NCBI GenBank assembly: GCA_030433005.1
Contig: JAUILQ010000056.1
Coordinates: forward strand, 1-37,550
Reading direction: 5' to 3'
From: Alphaproteobacteria bacterium
Lineage (GTDB): Bacteria > Pseudomonadota > Alphaproteobacteria > Kiloniellales > DSM-21159
Length of the DNA: 37,550 nt
Shown here: in pieces, positions 7,676-16,117 of the stretch
Layout of the letters: each line of letters begins with the position of its first letter
Position numbering within the stretch: position 1 is the first letter of the stretch
Notes under the pieces: generated by a model
Database searches by the model: none
Told to the model about the DNA's origin: nothing
The model's input: the letters and a program-made list of their open reading frames with translations, nothing else
Made by a program: the position numbers and the translations under genes

Positions 7676-9355
7676 ATGGCCAAGGAAATCAAGGACGCAC
7701 GGGGTAAGCGCGTCCACCCCTACGTGCCCGAGCTGTGTCAGCAGCTGCGCGAGAAGAAGGTCGACCGCCGCGAGTTCCTGCGCACCGCGACGCTGCTCGG
7801 CGTCAGCGCCGGCGTCGCCTACGCGACGGCCGACAAGATCCTCGGGACCCAGGGCGGGCTGATCCGTCCGGCGATGGCCCAGACGCCGCAGAAGGGCGGC
7901 CAGCTGCGCTCGTCGATGCGCGTCCAGCGGATGGACGACCCGGCGACGTACGACTGGACGCAGATGTCGAACCAGACGCGCGGGATCCTCGAGTACCTGA
8001 CGCTGACCGGCACGGACAACGTGACGGTGCCCTACCTGGCCGAGAGCTGGGAGGCCTCCGACGACCTGAAGACCTGGACCTTCAACCTGCGCCAGGGCAT
8101 CAAGTGGTCGAACGGCGACGACTTCAACGCCGACGACGTGATCCACAACTTCACGCGCTGGCTCGACCCGGCGACCGGCTCGTCCAACGTCGGCCTGTTC
8201 ATCGGCATGACCACCGAGGACGGCGACGGCAACCGCAGCATGCGCGAGGGCTCGATCGAGCGGGTCGACGACCACACCGTGCGACTGCATCTCTCGACGC
8301 CCGAGCTGGCGATCCCCGAGAACCTCTACAACTACCCGACGGCGATCGTGCACCGCGGCTTCGGCGTCGACTACGACGCCAACCTGGCCGCCAACCCGAT
8401 CGGCACCGGCCCCTTCGATCTGGCCGAGTACAACATCGGCGAGCGCTGCCTGCTGACCAAGCGCGAGGGCTACTGGGGCGCCGACTACTACCTCGACTCG
8501 ATCCTCTACCTGGATCACGGCGACGACCCGAACGCACCGATCCAGGCGCTAGCCTCGGGCGAGGTCGACCACATCTACGAGGTCGACGTCGACTCGATCG
8601 AGCAGATCGAGGACCTCGACAACGGCGTGCTGCACGAGGTCGTCACGGCCCAGACGCACGTCATGCGCATGCGCGTCGACTCGCCGCCGTTCGACAACAA
8701 GCTGGTGCGCCAGGCGATCTGCGCGGCGCTGGATCACGAGAAGATCCTGGAGCTGGCCTATCGCGGCCGCGGCGCCGTCGCCGAGAACCACCACGTCGCG
8801 CCGATCCATCCGGAGTACTTCAAGCTGCCGGCGCGCCAGCGCGACGTCGAGAAGGCACGGGCGCTGCTCGCCGAGGCCGGCTACGGCGACGGCCTGGACA
8901 TCTCGATCGACGTGCACCCGAACTACCAGTTCACCGTGACCGCCGCCCAGGCGGCGCGCGACCAGCTGGCCCCGGCCGGCGTGCGGCTGAACATCCGCCC
9001 CGACCCGAACTACTGGGACATCTGGCAGAAGACGCCGTTCGGCGCGACCACCTGGACCCACCGGCCGCTCGGCGTGATGGTGCTCAACCTCGGCTACCGC
9101 TCGGGCGTGTCCTGGAACGAGACGGGCTACGCGAACCCCGAGTTCGACGCCGCCCTGTCGGATGCCAGCGGCACCCTCGACGTCGAGGAGCGGCGCGCGA
9201 AGATGGAGAAGGTCGAGAAGATCCTGCAGGACGACTCGGTCATCGCCCAGCCGTTCTGGCGCGCCGTCTTCACCGCGACCACCGACCGGGTGCACGGCTA
9301 TGCCGCGCATCCGACGCAGTACCACCAGTTCAGCAAGGTCTGGATCGAGAGCTGA
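7676..9355 (+). CDS. ABC transporter periplasmic substrate-binding protein, family 5 (peptide/opine type)
   Basis: A 559-residue SBP of the DppA/OppA-type family, binding a peptide-like ligand in the periplasm for the transporter encoded next. The N-terminus is a Tat-type signal with a long n-region: DRREFLRTATLLGVSAGVA has the twin arginines at 31-32, and cleavage is likely after AMA (residue 68). Family blocks include YLAESWEASDDLKTWTFNLR and GTGPFDLAEY. The start at 7676 has AAGGGAGA 6-8 bases upstream and places the twin-arginine motif about 30 residues in; an upstream in-frame extension to 7580 lacks a ribosome-binding site. The ligand is not predictable from the sequence. Followed by a strong stem-loop before the permease. 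Confidence 0.9.
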   Translation: MAKEIKDARGKRVHPYVPELCQQLREKKVDRREFLRTATLLGVSAGVAYATADKILGTQGGLIRPAMAQTPQKGGQLRSSMRVQRMDDPATYDWTQMSNQTRGILEYLTLTGTDNVTVPYLAESWEASDDLKTWTFNLRQGIKWSNGDDFNADDVIHNFTRWLDPATGSSNVGLFIGMTTEDGDGNRSMREGSIERVDDHTVRLHLSTPELAIPENLYNYPTAIVHRGFGVDYDANLAANPIGTGPFDLAEYNIGERCLLTKREGYWGADYYLDSILYLDHGDDPNAPIQALASGEVDHIYEVDVDSIEQIEDLDNGVLHEVVTAQTHVMRMRVDSPPFDNKLVRQAICAALDHEKILELAYRGRGAVAENHHVAPIHPEYFKLPARQRDVEKARALLAEAGYGDGLDISIDVHPNYQFTVTAAQAARDQLAPAGVRLNIRPDPNYWDIWQKTPFGATTWTHRPLGVMVLNLGYRSGVSWNETGYANPEFDAALSDASGTLDVEERRAKMEKVEKILQDDSVIAQPFWRAVFTATTDRVHGYAAHPTQYHQFSKVWIES

Positions 9356-9362
9356 TCCGGCC

Positions 9363-9398
9363 GGGCGACCGGCGGCGCCCGAGCGCCGTCGGTCGCCC
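9363..9398 (+). terminator. strong stem-loop between binding protein and permease
   Basis: GGGCGACCGGCGGCGC (9363-9378) pairs with GCGCCGTCGGTCGCCC (9383-9398) with one G-U pair and a CCGA loop, followed by CCTTCTTCC. This is a 16-bp hairpin with a weak pyrimidine tail, 8 bases after the SBP stop. It probably protects the SBP mRNA 3' end or partly terminates, so that SBP is made in excess of permease. Confidence 0.6.
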
Positions 9399-9414
9399 CC
9401 TTCTTCCTGACTCA

Positions 9415-9497
9415 CCGGCCCTCAGCGTCAACGAAGGGCCGGGACGACAAGACGCTTCGCGGCCACAGGACCGCGACTCGGGAGCCGCGACTCGGGA
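9415..9497 (+). repeat. second hairpin plus 13-base direct repeat before the permease
   Basis: CCGGCCCT (9415-9422) and AGGGCCGG (9435-9442) form a perfect 8-bp stem. Just downstream CCGCGACTCGGGA is repeated exactly at 9471-9483 and 9485-9497 (period 14), ending 17 bases before the permease start. Function unknown; it may be slippage or a processing site. Confidence 0.5.
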
Positions 9498-9514
9498 ACA
9501 GGGGGTGAGGGCGT

Positions 9515-10453
9515 ATGCTGGTTTTCATCGCGCGCCGCATGGGCCAGATGGTGCTGGTCATGCTCGGCGTCTCGCTCCTCGTGTTCCTGATGCTCGAGGT
9601 CAACGTCGACAACCTCGCGGTCAAGGTGCTCGGGCCCTACTCCTCCGAGGAATCGCGCGAAATCTGGCTCGAGGAGAACGGCTTCAACAAGCCGATCTAC
9701 GTGCGCTACTTCGAGTGGATCGGCAGCATCGCGACCGGCGACCTCGGCAAGTCGGTCACGCTCTACAAGGGCCAGTCGGTGGCCGAGGTCATGGGGCCGC
9801 GGCTGGTCAACACGGCGATCCTGGGCGGTCTGGTGATGCTGGTCATGGTGCCGATCGCCCTGGTGCTGGGCGTGCTCGCCGGCATGAAGGAGGGCTCGGC
9901 GCTCGACCGCACGGTCTCGAGCGCGACGATCATAACCACCTCGATACCGGAGTACGCGACGGCGCCGCTGCTGATCGTCCTCTTCGTCTACGCCATCCCG
10001 ATCTTCCCCGGCACCGCGGCGATGTCGTCGGGCTGGGAGTGGAGCGCCATCGTGCTGCCGGTGCTGGTGCTGGTGCTCTACGACGTCGGCTACGTCGCGC
10101 GCATGACCCGGGCCTCGATGGCCGAGGTCATGACCACCCACTACATCCGCACGGCCCGGCTGAAGGGGCTGCCGTTCCGGCGCATCATCCTGCGCCACGC
10201 CCTGCGCAACGCGCTGATCGCGCCCTTCACGGTGATCATGCTGCAGCTCAACTGGCTGCTCTCCGGCGTCGTCGTCACCGAGGCGATCTTCGCCTACCGC
10301 GGCTTCGGCAAGCTGCTGCTCGACGCCTCGCTGGCCGGCGACATCTTCATCATCGAGGCCTGCTGCCTGGTGGCGGTCTTCGTGGCGGTGGGATCGCAGA
10401 TGGTCTCGGACATCGGCTACCGCTTCCTCAACCCGCGCCTGCGGTTCGACTGA
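9515..10453 (+). CDS. ABC transporter permease, OppB/DppB type
   Basis: A 312-residue inner-membrane permease with the usual OppB topology: TM1 at about 10-30, a periplasmic domain, then five more TMs. The cytoplasmic coupling (EAA) loop is RTARLKGLPFRRIILRHALRN, about residues 210-230. The ATG at 9515 follows GGGGGTGAGGG. Works as heterodimer with the next gene product. Second gene of the operon. Confidence 0.92.
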   Translation: MLVFIARRMGQMVLVMLGVSLLVFLMLEVNVDNLAVKVLGPYSSEESREIWLEENGFNKPIYVRYFEWIGSIATGDLGKSVTLYKGQSVAEVMGPRLVNTAILGGLVMLVMVPIALVLGVLAGMKEGSALDRTVSSATIITTSIPEYATAPLLIVLFVYAIPIFPGTAAMSSGWEWSAIVLPVLVLVLYDVGYVARMTRASMAEVMTTHYIRTARLKGLPFRRIILRHALRNALIAPFTVIMLQLNWLLSGVVVTEAIFAYRGFGKLLLDASLAGDIFIIEACCLVAVFVAVGSQMVSDIGYRFLNPRLRFD

Positions 10454-10484
10454 TGCCCGCGGGCCAGAGCAGGGAGGACGCGAC

Positions 10485-11720
10485 ATGGCCGTGACCGCCG
10501 ACACGCTGCCGAAGCCGGCGCCCTTCTACCAGCGCATGTTCCGCGCCGTGCTGCTGCTGCGCGAGAGCTGGATCGGCATGATCGGGGCGGCGCTGGTCGC
10601 CTTCTGGGTGCTGATGGCGGTGGTCTGCGACCTGCTGCTGGCGACCGGCGTGCTGTTCCACCCGAACACCGGCTTCGCCGGCTACGTCGCGGTGCCGCCC
10701 GGCACGACCCTGGTGATGGCCGGCGACGAGCCGGTCCGGGTCAGCGACTTCGTCGAGCGCGACGCCAGCGAGATCGGCACGCTGATCTCCGAACAGGAGG
10801 CGGCCGAGGACGCCGGCTTCGAGAGCTACGGCGCGCTGACCCAGCGGGTCGGCGAGCTGGAGGCGCGCATCGAGGCGATCCGCGAGGAGCGGCGCGATCT
10901 CAAGGGTGCGATTCGCGACGTCCGCGACAGCGACCCGGCGGAGGCCGAGCGCCTCAGCCAGCAGCGATCGGACCTGGGCGACGAGAGCGACGAGCTGGAG
11001 GCGCGCCTGGAGTTCCTCGAGCAGCAGGCCTCGGCGGCCGGCAAGTACGCCGTCGGCACCTTCCTGCTGGGCACCGACAAGGCCAGCCGCGACATCCTGA
11101 GCCGGCTGATCTTCGGCGCCCGCCAGGTGCTGATCTACGCGCCGCTGGCGATCGTCTGCGCCTACCTGGTCGGCATCCCGATGGGCCTCTGGGCCGGCTA
11201 CCGCGGCGGCTGGATCGACTCGGTGCTGTCCTACATTTCCAACGTCATCCTGTCGTTCCCGCCGGTCGTGCTCTACGTCGTCATCATCACGGTGATCGGG
11301 CCGTCGGGACTCAACATCGTGCTCGCCGTGACCTTCGCCTCGGCGCCGGGCATCATGCGCATCGTGCGCTCCCTGGCGCTCGACCTGCGAACACGGGAGT
11401 ACATCATGGCCGCCGAGACGCGCGGCGAGTCGGTGGCGCGCATCCTGTTCGTCGAGATCCTGCCCAACGCGCGCGGGCCGATCATCGTCGATGCCATGCT
11501 GCGGCTCGGCTACACGGTGATCACCATCGGCGTGCTCGGCTTCCTCGGCCTCGGCCTGCCGCCGCCGGATCCCGACTGGGGCAAGATGATCTCCGAGGCG
11601 CGGCAGATCGCGCAGCAGGCGCCGCACGCCATCATCTTCCCCTGCCTGGCGCTGTCGTCCCTGGTGCTCGGCTTCAACCTGCTGGCCGACGCGCTGCGTG
11701 AAATCTCCCTCAGGGACTGA
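10485..11720 (+). CDS. ABC transporter permease, OppC/DppC type, with coiled-coil periplasmic insertion
   Basis: A 411-residue permease; OppC proteins are usually about 280-320. TM1 is residues 30-52. Between TM1 and the conserved LGTD (195-198, just before SRDILSRLIFGARQ) lies about 140 residues where family members have far fewer. The extra part contains residues 95-185 rich in E/R/Q/L with heptad-like spacing (for example RVGELEARIEAIREERRDLK), a predicted coiled coil that should face the periplasm. The remaining permease is standard, with coupling loop AAETRGESVARILFVEILPN. The insertion could touch the binding protein or gate substrate entry (inference). Confidence 0.9.
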   Translation: MAVTADTLPKPAPFYQRMFRAVLLLRESWIGMIGAALVAFWVLMAVVCDLLLATGVLFHPNTGFAGYVAVPPGTTLVMAGDEPVRVSDFVERDASEIGTLISEQEAAEDAGFESYGALTQRVGELEARIEAIREERRDLKGAIRDVRDSDPAEAERLSQQRSDLGDESDELEARLEFLEQQASAAGKYAVGTFLLGTDKASRDILSRLIFGARQVLIYAPLAIVCAYLVGIPMGLWAGYRGGWIDSVLSYISNVILSFPPVVLYVVIITVIGPSGLNIVLAVTFASAPGIMRIVRSLALDLRTREYIMAAETRGESVARILFVEILPNARGPIIVDAMLRLGYTVITIGVLGFLGLGLPPPDPDWGKMISEARQIAQQAPHAIIFPCLALSSLVLGFNLLADALREISLRD

Positions 11721-11735
11721 GGGAAGGAGCAAGCG

Positions 11736-13847
11736 ATGCGGGACAAGACCAAGCAGTTCGGGCCGCCGATCCTGGAGTGCCGGGACCTCTGCCTGTCGTA
11801 CTTCACGCGGGCCGGCGAGATCCCGGCGGTCATCGACTTCAACATGACGCTGCACGAGGGCGAGGCGATCGGCCTTGTCGGCGAGTCGGGCTGCGGCAAG
11901 TCGACGGTGGCGCTGGCGATCATGCGCTACCTGGGCGGCAACGGCCGGGTGGTCGGCGGCGAGATCCTCTACAACGGCCGCAACATGCTGTCGTTCAGCG
12001 AGGAGGAGCTGCGCCAGCTGCGCGGCAACGAGATCGCCATGGTCTACCAGGAGCCCATGGCCTCGCTGAATCCCTCGATGCTGATCGGCGCCCAGCTGAT
12101 GGAGGTGCCGCTCTACCACGAGCAGGGCATCACCGAGGAGTCGGCGCGCGAGCGCGTGCTGGAGATGCTCGGCGCGGTCAAGCTGCCCGACCCGGACCGC
12201 GTGTTCCGCTCCTACCCGCACCAGATCTCGGGCGGCCAGCAGCAGCGCGTGGTGATCGCCATGGCGCTGCTGTCGAAGCCCAAGCTGCTGCTGCTCGACG
12301 AGCCGACGACGGCGCTCGACGTCACCGTCGAGGCCGGCATCATCGAGCTGATCGGCGAGATCGCCGAGCGCTTCAACACCTCGATGATCTACATCTCGCA
12401 CAACCTCGGCCTGATCCTGGAGACCTGCGACCGGATCAACGTCATGTACTCCGGCCAGGTCGTCGAGACCGGCACGGTCGAGGAGGTCTTCGACGAGATG
12501 CGCCACCCCTACACCCAGGGGCTGTTCGACTGCATCCCGCTGCCCGGCGCCGACAAGACCTCGCGCCCGCTGGTGCCGATCCGCGGCCAGCTGCCGCTGC
12601 CGCACGAGCGGCCGCCGGGCTGCTACTTCGGGCCGCGCTGCGACCACTTCGTCGCCGGCCGCTGCGACGCCCAGGCGATCCCGATGGAGCCGATCCCGGA
12701 CGAGCCGGGCCACGACGTGCGCTGCATCCGCTGGAACGAAATCGACTGGCAGACACACCGGCCGCACGGCGTCTCGACCGAGACCACCGAGGTCGGGCCC
12801 GAGGTGCTGCAGGTCGATCGCATGCGCAAGTACTACGAGCTGTCGGACAGCTCGCTGGCCGCCCTGATCAAGGGCAAGACGGTGCGCTACGTGAAGGCCA
12901 ACGAGCAGATCACCTTCGAGGCGCGCGAGAGCCAGACCGTGGCGATCGTCGGCGAGTCGGGCTGCGGCAAGTCGACCTTCGCCAAGGTGCTGATGGGCCT
13001 GGAGACGGCGACCGACGGCAAGGTCGTGTTCCGCGGCGACGACCTGGGCCACAAGCCGGTGCAGACCCGCTCTCCCAAGGAGATCGGCTCGCTGCAGATG
13101 ATCTTCCAGAACCCCTTCGACACGCTGAACCCGAGCCACTCGGTCGGCGCCCAGCTGGCCCGGGTGATCCGCAAGTTCGGCGTCGAGACCGACCGCGAGA
13201 AGGTCGACCAGCGGGTCATGGAGCTGCTCGACCTGGTCAAGCTGCCGCGCGAGTTCGCCCGGCGCCGGCCGCGCCAGCTCTCGGGCGGCCAGAAGCAGCG
13301 CGTCGGCATCGCCCGCGCCTTCGCCGGCAACCCCTCGATGGTGGTCGCCGACGAGCCGGTCTCGGCGCTCGACGTCTCGGTCGCGGCGGCGGTCACCGGC
13401 CTGCTGATGGACATCCAGCGCAGCTACCGCACGACGCTGCTGTTCATCAGCCACGACCTCAGCCTGGTGCGCTATCTCGCCGACCGGGTGGTGGTCATGT
13501 ACCTGGGCAACATCGTCGAGCAGGGCACGACCGACGAGGTCTTCTCGCCGCCCTACCACCCCTATACCGAGGCGCTGCTCTCGGCGGTGCCGATCGCCGA
13601 CACCTCGATCCAGAAGAAGCGCATCATCCTGGAGGGCGCGCTGCCGTCGGTGCTGAACCCGCCGAAGGGCTGTCCCTTCAACACCCGCTGCCACCGCAAG
13701 ATCGGCCGGGTCTGCGAGACCGAGGTGCCGCCCAACCGCATCGACGCGCCGGGCCACGAGATCCTCTGCCACATCGAGCTGGAGGAGCTGCGCGCGGTCG
13801 AGCCGGTGATCGTGCAGGTGCCGAAGGAAGGCGAGGCGGCGGAGTAG
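11736..13847 (+). CDS. fused double ABC ATPase (OppD-OppF type)
   Basis: A 703-residue protein joining both ATPases of a peptide transporter. Half 1: Walker A GESGCGKST (49-57), signature ISGGQQQR (164-171), Walker B LLLLDEP (184-190). Half 2: Walker A GESGCGKST (406-414), signature LSGGQKQR (515-522), Walker B MVVADEP (535-541). Each half ends with an oligopeptide-transporter C-terminal domain containing four cysteines (296, 302, 310, 330 and 646, 652, 660, 678), the C-x5-C-x7-C-xn-C pattern reported to bind an Fe-S cluster in some OppD proteins. It energises the two preceding permeases. ATG at 11736 follows GGAAGGAGC, 15 bases after the permease stop. Confidence 0.93.
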   Translation: MRDKTKQFGPPILECRDLCLSYFTRAGEIPAVIDFNMTLHEGEAIGLVGESGCGKSTVALAIMRYLGGNGRVVGGEILYNGRNMLSFSEEELRQLRGNEIAMVYQEPMASLNPSMLIGAQLMEVPLYHEQGITEESARERVLEMLGAVKLPDPDRVFRSYPHQISGGQQQRVVIAMALLSKPKLLLLDEPTTALDVTVEAGIIELIGEIAERFNTSMIYISHNLGLILETCDRINVMYSGQVVETGTVEEVFDEMRHPYTQGLFDCIPLPGADKTSRPLVPIRGQLPLPHERPPGCYFGPRCDHFVAGRCDAQAIPMEPIPDEPGHDVRCIRWNEIDWQTHRPHGVSTETTEVGPEVLQVDRMRKYYELSDSSLAALIKGKTVRYVKANEQITFEARESQTVAIVGESGCGKSTFAKVLMGLETATDGKVVFRGDDLGHKPVQTRSPKEIGSLQMIFQNPFDTLNPSHSVGAQLARVIRKFGVETDREKVDQRVMELLDLVKLPREFARRRPRQLSGGQKQRVGIARAFAGNPSMVVADEPVSALDVSVAAAVTGLLMDIQRSYRTTLLFISHDLSLVRYLADRVVVMYLGNIVEQGTTDEVFSPPYHPYTEALLSAVPIADTSIQKKRIILEGALPSVLNPPKGCPFNTRCHRKIGRVCETEVPPNRIDAPGHEILCHIELEELRAVEPVIVQVPKEGEAAE

Positions 13848-13970
13848 TCGCGTCCGGCCAGCGAGGCCGGCGGTCGCGCGCATCGCCCCCGCGATCCCTA
13901 TGCTCGGGAAAGCGGCCGCTCGCCAGAATGGGGCGCCGGAGAGGGGCCCCTGAGGGAGGGCGCCCGGGAA

Positions 13971-13994
13971 CGCCGGCCGCCGAAGCGGCCGGCG
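13971..13994. terminator. perfect 10-bp hairpin between convergent genes
   Basis: CGCCGGCCGC and GCGGCCGGCG flank a CGAA tetraloop. It lies between the ATPase stop (13847) and the stop of a small minus-strand gene (14002). No T-run follows on either strand, so it is a structural end rather than a clear intrinsic terminator. Confidence 0.45.
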
Positions 13995-14001
13995 CCGGAT
14001 G

Positions 14002-14169
14002 TCAGAAGACCATCTTGCCCCAGAGGGCGATCGCCGCCGCCCCCAGGATGAGGCTGCCGGTGACCAGGCCGGCATTGACCAGCCCGAGGTGGGGCAGGCC
14101 CCGCGGCCTGTCAGCCGTGACCGAGCCGCCGGAGACCGCCCGGTGCCTGTTGTTCGGTCGTGGGTTCAT
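14002..14169 (-). CDS. 55-residue single-pass membrane protein, unknown
   Basis: A short gene with a very good ribosome-binding site: GGGAGG lies 6 bases before the ATG (read on the minus strand, 14167-14169). The product starts with a polar, basic segment (MNPRPNNRHR), then about residues 28-50 form one hydrophobic helix (GLVNAGLVTGSLILGAAAIA), ending LWGKMVF. No family is recognised. It is convergent with the ABC ATPase gene. Codon choice is G/C-ending as in its neighbours. It resembles the many unassigned small membrane proteins that tune larger membrane complexes, but no partner can be named. Confidence 0.6.
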   Translation of the reverse strand: MNPRPNNRHRAVSGGSVTADRPRGLPHLGLVNAGLVTGSLILGAAAIALWGKMVF

Positions 14170-14499
14170 GACAGTCCTCCCGCCAGTTCCGGGCCCTTGT
14201 CCGATGCCGTGGCCGCGGGGCCCGGCATCGACGGTCCCTCTTCCCAGGGGACTCTTGTCGCCCGTGTCCGGCGATTCGGTCCAGAGAGCAACTTCCGGTT
14301 GCCGAAGCGCCGCAGGAACCGCCAGTCTAGCTCGTCCGCTCCGGTCTGCAAAGCATTCCGCCGATCACGATTTCCGGTGGCTTGGGGATAACCGGGGCCG
14401 GCCGCGAGCGCCGGCAGGCGAGCCGCACGGCGGCAAGGAACTTACGGCCGGAGGGGCGACACTGGACCGGAAGTTGCTCTTGTGCGGCGCAGCATAGAA

Positions 14500-14645
14500 A
14501 CTTTGTTGCGATTCCCCTCGGGCGGTGGCAAGCTGCGCGTCGCCGTGGGGACAGCCACGACACAGCCCGAGTTTGGGGAGGAAAGCCGGCGGCAGTCCGG
14601 CTCAGCAAAACGGTCGCGCAGGCTTGCGCGACCGTTTGTTCTTTC
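14500..14645 (+). ncRNA. candidate structured small RNA
   Basis: Inside a 626-base gap without a gene (14170-14795) three stem-loops follow in order. (1) TTCCCC/TCGGGC (14512-14523) pair with GCCCGA (14565-14570) and GGGGAG (14575-14580), GTTT bulged, enclosing a smaller GTGG/CCAC hairpin. (2) AGCCGG/CCGGCT around 14584-14602. (3) a 12-bp terminator hairpin at 14608-14637. The order long stem, short stem, terminator is typical for a small RNA. Upstream, AT-rich AGCATAGAAACTTTG (14491-14505) may hold the promoter. No known RNA family is recognised (not SRP, RNase P or tmRNA). Confidence 0.33.
14608..14637. terminator. rho-independent terminator, possibly bidirectional
   Basis: AAACGGTCGCGC (14608-14619) and GCGCGACCGTTT (14626-14637) form a perfect 12-bp stem with loop AGGCTT, followed on the plus strand by GTTCTTTC and on the minus strand by TTGCTGAG. 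It would end the candidate small RNA on the plus strand and could also stop transcription of the receiver gene on the minus strand. Confidence 0.7.
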
Positions 14646-14795
14646 GGCATCCGGCGTCGCCTCTCGCCGGGCCCGGGTCCCCGGGGCGGGGAGCTTGCCA
14701 GGGAGCCGGGCAGGGGAGGGAGCATCGGGCCGGCAGGGAGGCCGGCGCCGGGGCAACGGCGGAACCGAAGCGAGGAACCCGAGAAGGGCGGCGGC

Positions 14796-15302
14796 TCAGG
14801 AGGCGTGATCGGTGATCGGGCGCCCGCCGCCGCGCGCCGCCGCGGTCGCCGGGCCGGTCGCGCGCTCGAGGCAGGCGGAAAGCTCGGCGCACTCGTAGGG
14901 CTTGTCGAGCATCAGGCTCGAGCCCTCCAGGCCGGCCTCCTTGAGGCCGTCGATCTCGCTGTGACCGGTCGTGAAGACCACCGGCAGGGACGGCCGGGTC
15001 CCCCGCAGGCGCCGCGCCAGCTCGAGGCCGGAGCCGTCGGGCAGGGTGACCTCGGCGAGCAGCAGGTCGACCGCCTCGCGATCGAAGGCGCCGAGGGCAT
15101 GCTCGACGCCGCTCGTCGCGACCACGCGGCAGCCGATCTCTTCGAGCATCTCGACGGTGCTGAGGCGGATCAGGCCGTCGGCCTCGACGAGCAGGACGGT
15201 CAGCCCCCGGGGGACGGCGGATGATGCGGCCGCGCCGGATTGGCGCGGGGCATCCGTCGTCCGGGGCCCGGGCGCGGTCCCTTCGTTCGAGCGACTCTGC
15301 AC
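14796..15302 (-). CDS. receiver-domain protein with degenerate phosphorylation site
   Basis: A 168-residue protein with one response-regulator receiver domain (residues 33-150) and no output domain. Compared with CheY, the phospho-acceptor Asp57 position is Glu84 (LLLAEVTLPD) and one of the two Mg-binding acids is lost (VEAD: Glu40-Ala41). The switch Thr112 (FTTGHSE) and Lys134 (LDKPYE) remain. A Glu at the acceptor site often mimics the phosphorylated state, so it may act independently of phosphorylation (inference). The start is the GTG at 15302, because AGGAGG lies exactly 5 bases upstream; a longer form from 15470 would add a low-complexity tail. Confidence 0.82.
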   Translation of the reverse strand: MQSRSNEGTAPGPRTTDAPRQSGAAASSAVPRGLTVLLVEADGLIRLSTVEMLEEIGCRVVATSGVEHALGAFDREAVDLLLAEVTLPDGSGLELARRLRGTRPSLPVVFTTGHSEIDGLKEAGLEGSSLMLDKPYECAELSACLERATGPATAAARGGGRPITDHAS

Positions 15303-15539
15303 CTGTGCCTCCTGTTCCGGCCGCGCTGCGCGGCCGTCGCCGATGAGCCGATGACTGGCAAAACCGCGTTCGGGGCCGTGGCCCCCACGCAGGCAGCTCT
15401 CGGCTGCCCCCGGCTTCGACGGATCCATCGCACCCGTGATGCTAGTCCCTGCGGGGCCGGCTGTCGCCAACCTGCATCAACTTCCCTGTCGCAAAGGGTA
15501 AACGGCGAGCGACAGGCCGGTGACGGCGGTGTCGTGCTG

Positions 15540-15563
15540 TCGCCGATCCCGTGGCATCGGCGA
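15540..15563 (-). terminator. hairpin downstream of tRNA-Asn
   Basis: TCGCCGAT (15540-15547) and ATCGGCGA (15556-15563) form a perfect 8-bp stem with an 8-base loop, 30 bases past the tRNA-Asn 3' end in its reading direction. No T-run follows. Probably the end of the tRNA transcript. Confidence 0.35.
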
Positions 15564-15592
15564 GCACGCTGCGGTCGGTGTCGAGGAGCCGG

Positions 15593-15667
15593 TGGCTCCG
15601 GGGGAGGGATTCGAACCCCCAACCGATCGGTTAACAGCCGATTGCTCTACCGTTGAGCTACCCCGGA
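15593..15667 (-). tRNA. tRNA-Asn (GTT), CCA encoded
   Basis: Minus-strand cloverleaf. Acceptor stem TCCGGGG pairs with CCCCGGA; D-arm GCTC/GAGC; anticodon stem ATCGG/CCGAT with loop CTGTTAA (anticodon GTT); T-arm with TTCGAAT. Discriminator G is followed by an encoded CCA (15593-15595). It forms the left border of a small island with a RiPP precursor gene. Confidence 0.95.
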
Positions 15668-15790
15668 CCAGAACCGCAAGCGTCGGCAGGCCGGTCGCTC
15701 GACCGTCGGCTGCCCCGTCGCGAGGGCGTGCTTATAGCAAAGCGCTCCGGGGCTGCAAAGACTTTCGAACGGCGTTCCGGCCGCCCTGCG

Positions 15791-16045
15791 TCAGCCGCCC
15801 ATGACGGCGGTCAGCAGGCAGCGCCCGACCTCCAGGTAGTCGGAGTTCGGCATGTGAAACCAGCGCAGGAACTCCGGCGTCGAGAGCGCGCCCTCGAGCC
15901 ACTGCTCCAGGAAGTAGCGGCTGACCGGATGCAGACGCTCCGGCAGGCAGCCGAGCGCTTCGGGGGGCAGAGGCAGCGGGCCCTCCGTCGGCGTCAGGCC
16001 GGGCGGCGGGCCGGCGGCTGCGAGGACGACGAGCGGAACCTCCAT
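15791..16045 (-). CDS. 84-residue unknown protein divergent from the Nif11 precursor
   Basis: No family is recognised. The product begins MEVPLVVLAAAG, has a Pro-rich middle (GPPPGLTPTEGPLPLPP) and an aromatic C-terminal part (YFLEQWLEGALSTPEFLRWFHMPNSDYL). The start at 16045 is preferred: GGAAAGGG lies 5 bases upstream, and a promoter (GTGACG, 17 bases, TATTCT; 16146-16118) overlies the upstream in-frame ATG at 16138, which would otherwise give 115 residues. It is transcribed away from the RiPP precursor gene 176 bases apart and lies between two tRNA genes. A role in handling or immunity to the peptide is possible but unsupported. Confidence 0.5.
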   Translation of the reverse strand: MEVPLVVLAAAGPPPGLTPTEGPLPLPPEALGCLPERLHPVSRYFLEQWLEGALSTPEFLRWFHMPNSDYLEVGRCLLTAVMGG

Positions 16046-16117
16046 GTCGACCCTTTCCGTCAGGGCTGCTCGCAGGCTCCCCGCGGCGACCGGCGCAGGG
16101 CGCAGCTGGTGCGGCAA

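Noticed and set aside
14575..14605. GGGGAGGAAAG plus CCGG pairs as RNase P RNA
   Set aside because: Only a few bases resemble the conserved core (GAGGAAAGTCCGGGC); the rest of the RNA and the correct length are missing.
15303..15470. 56-residue N-terminal extension of the degenerate receiver
   Set aside because: The GTG at 15302 has a perfect AGGAGG at 5 bases; the extension is low-complexity and without ribosome-binding site.
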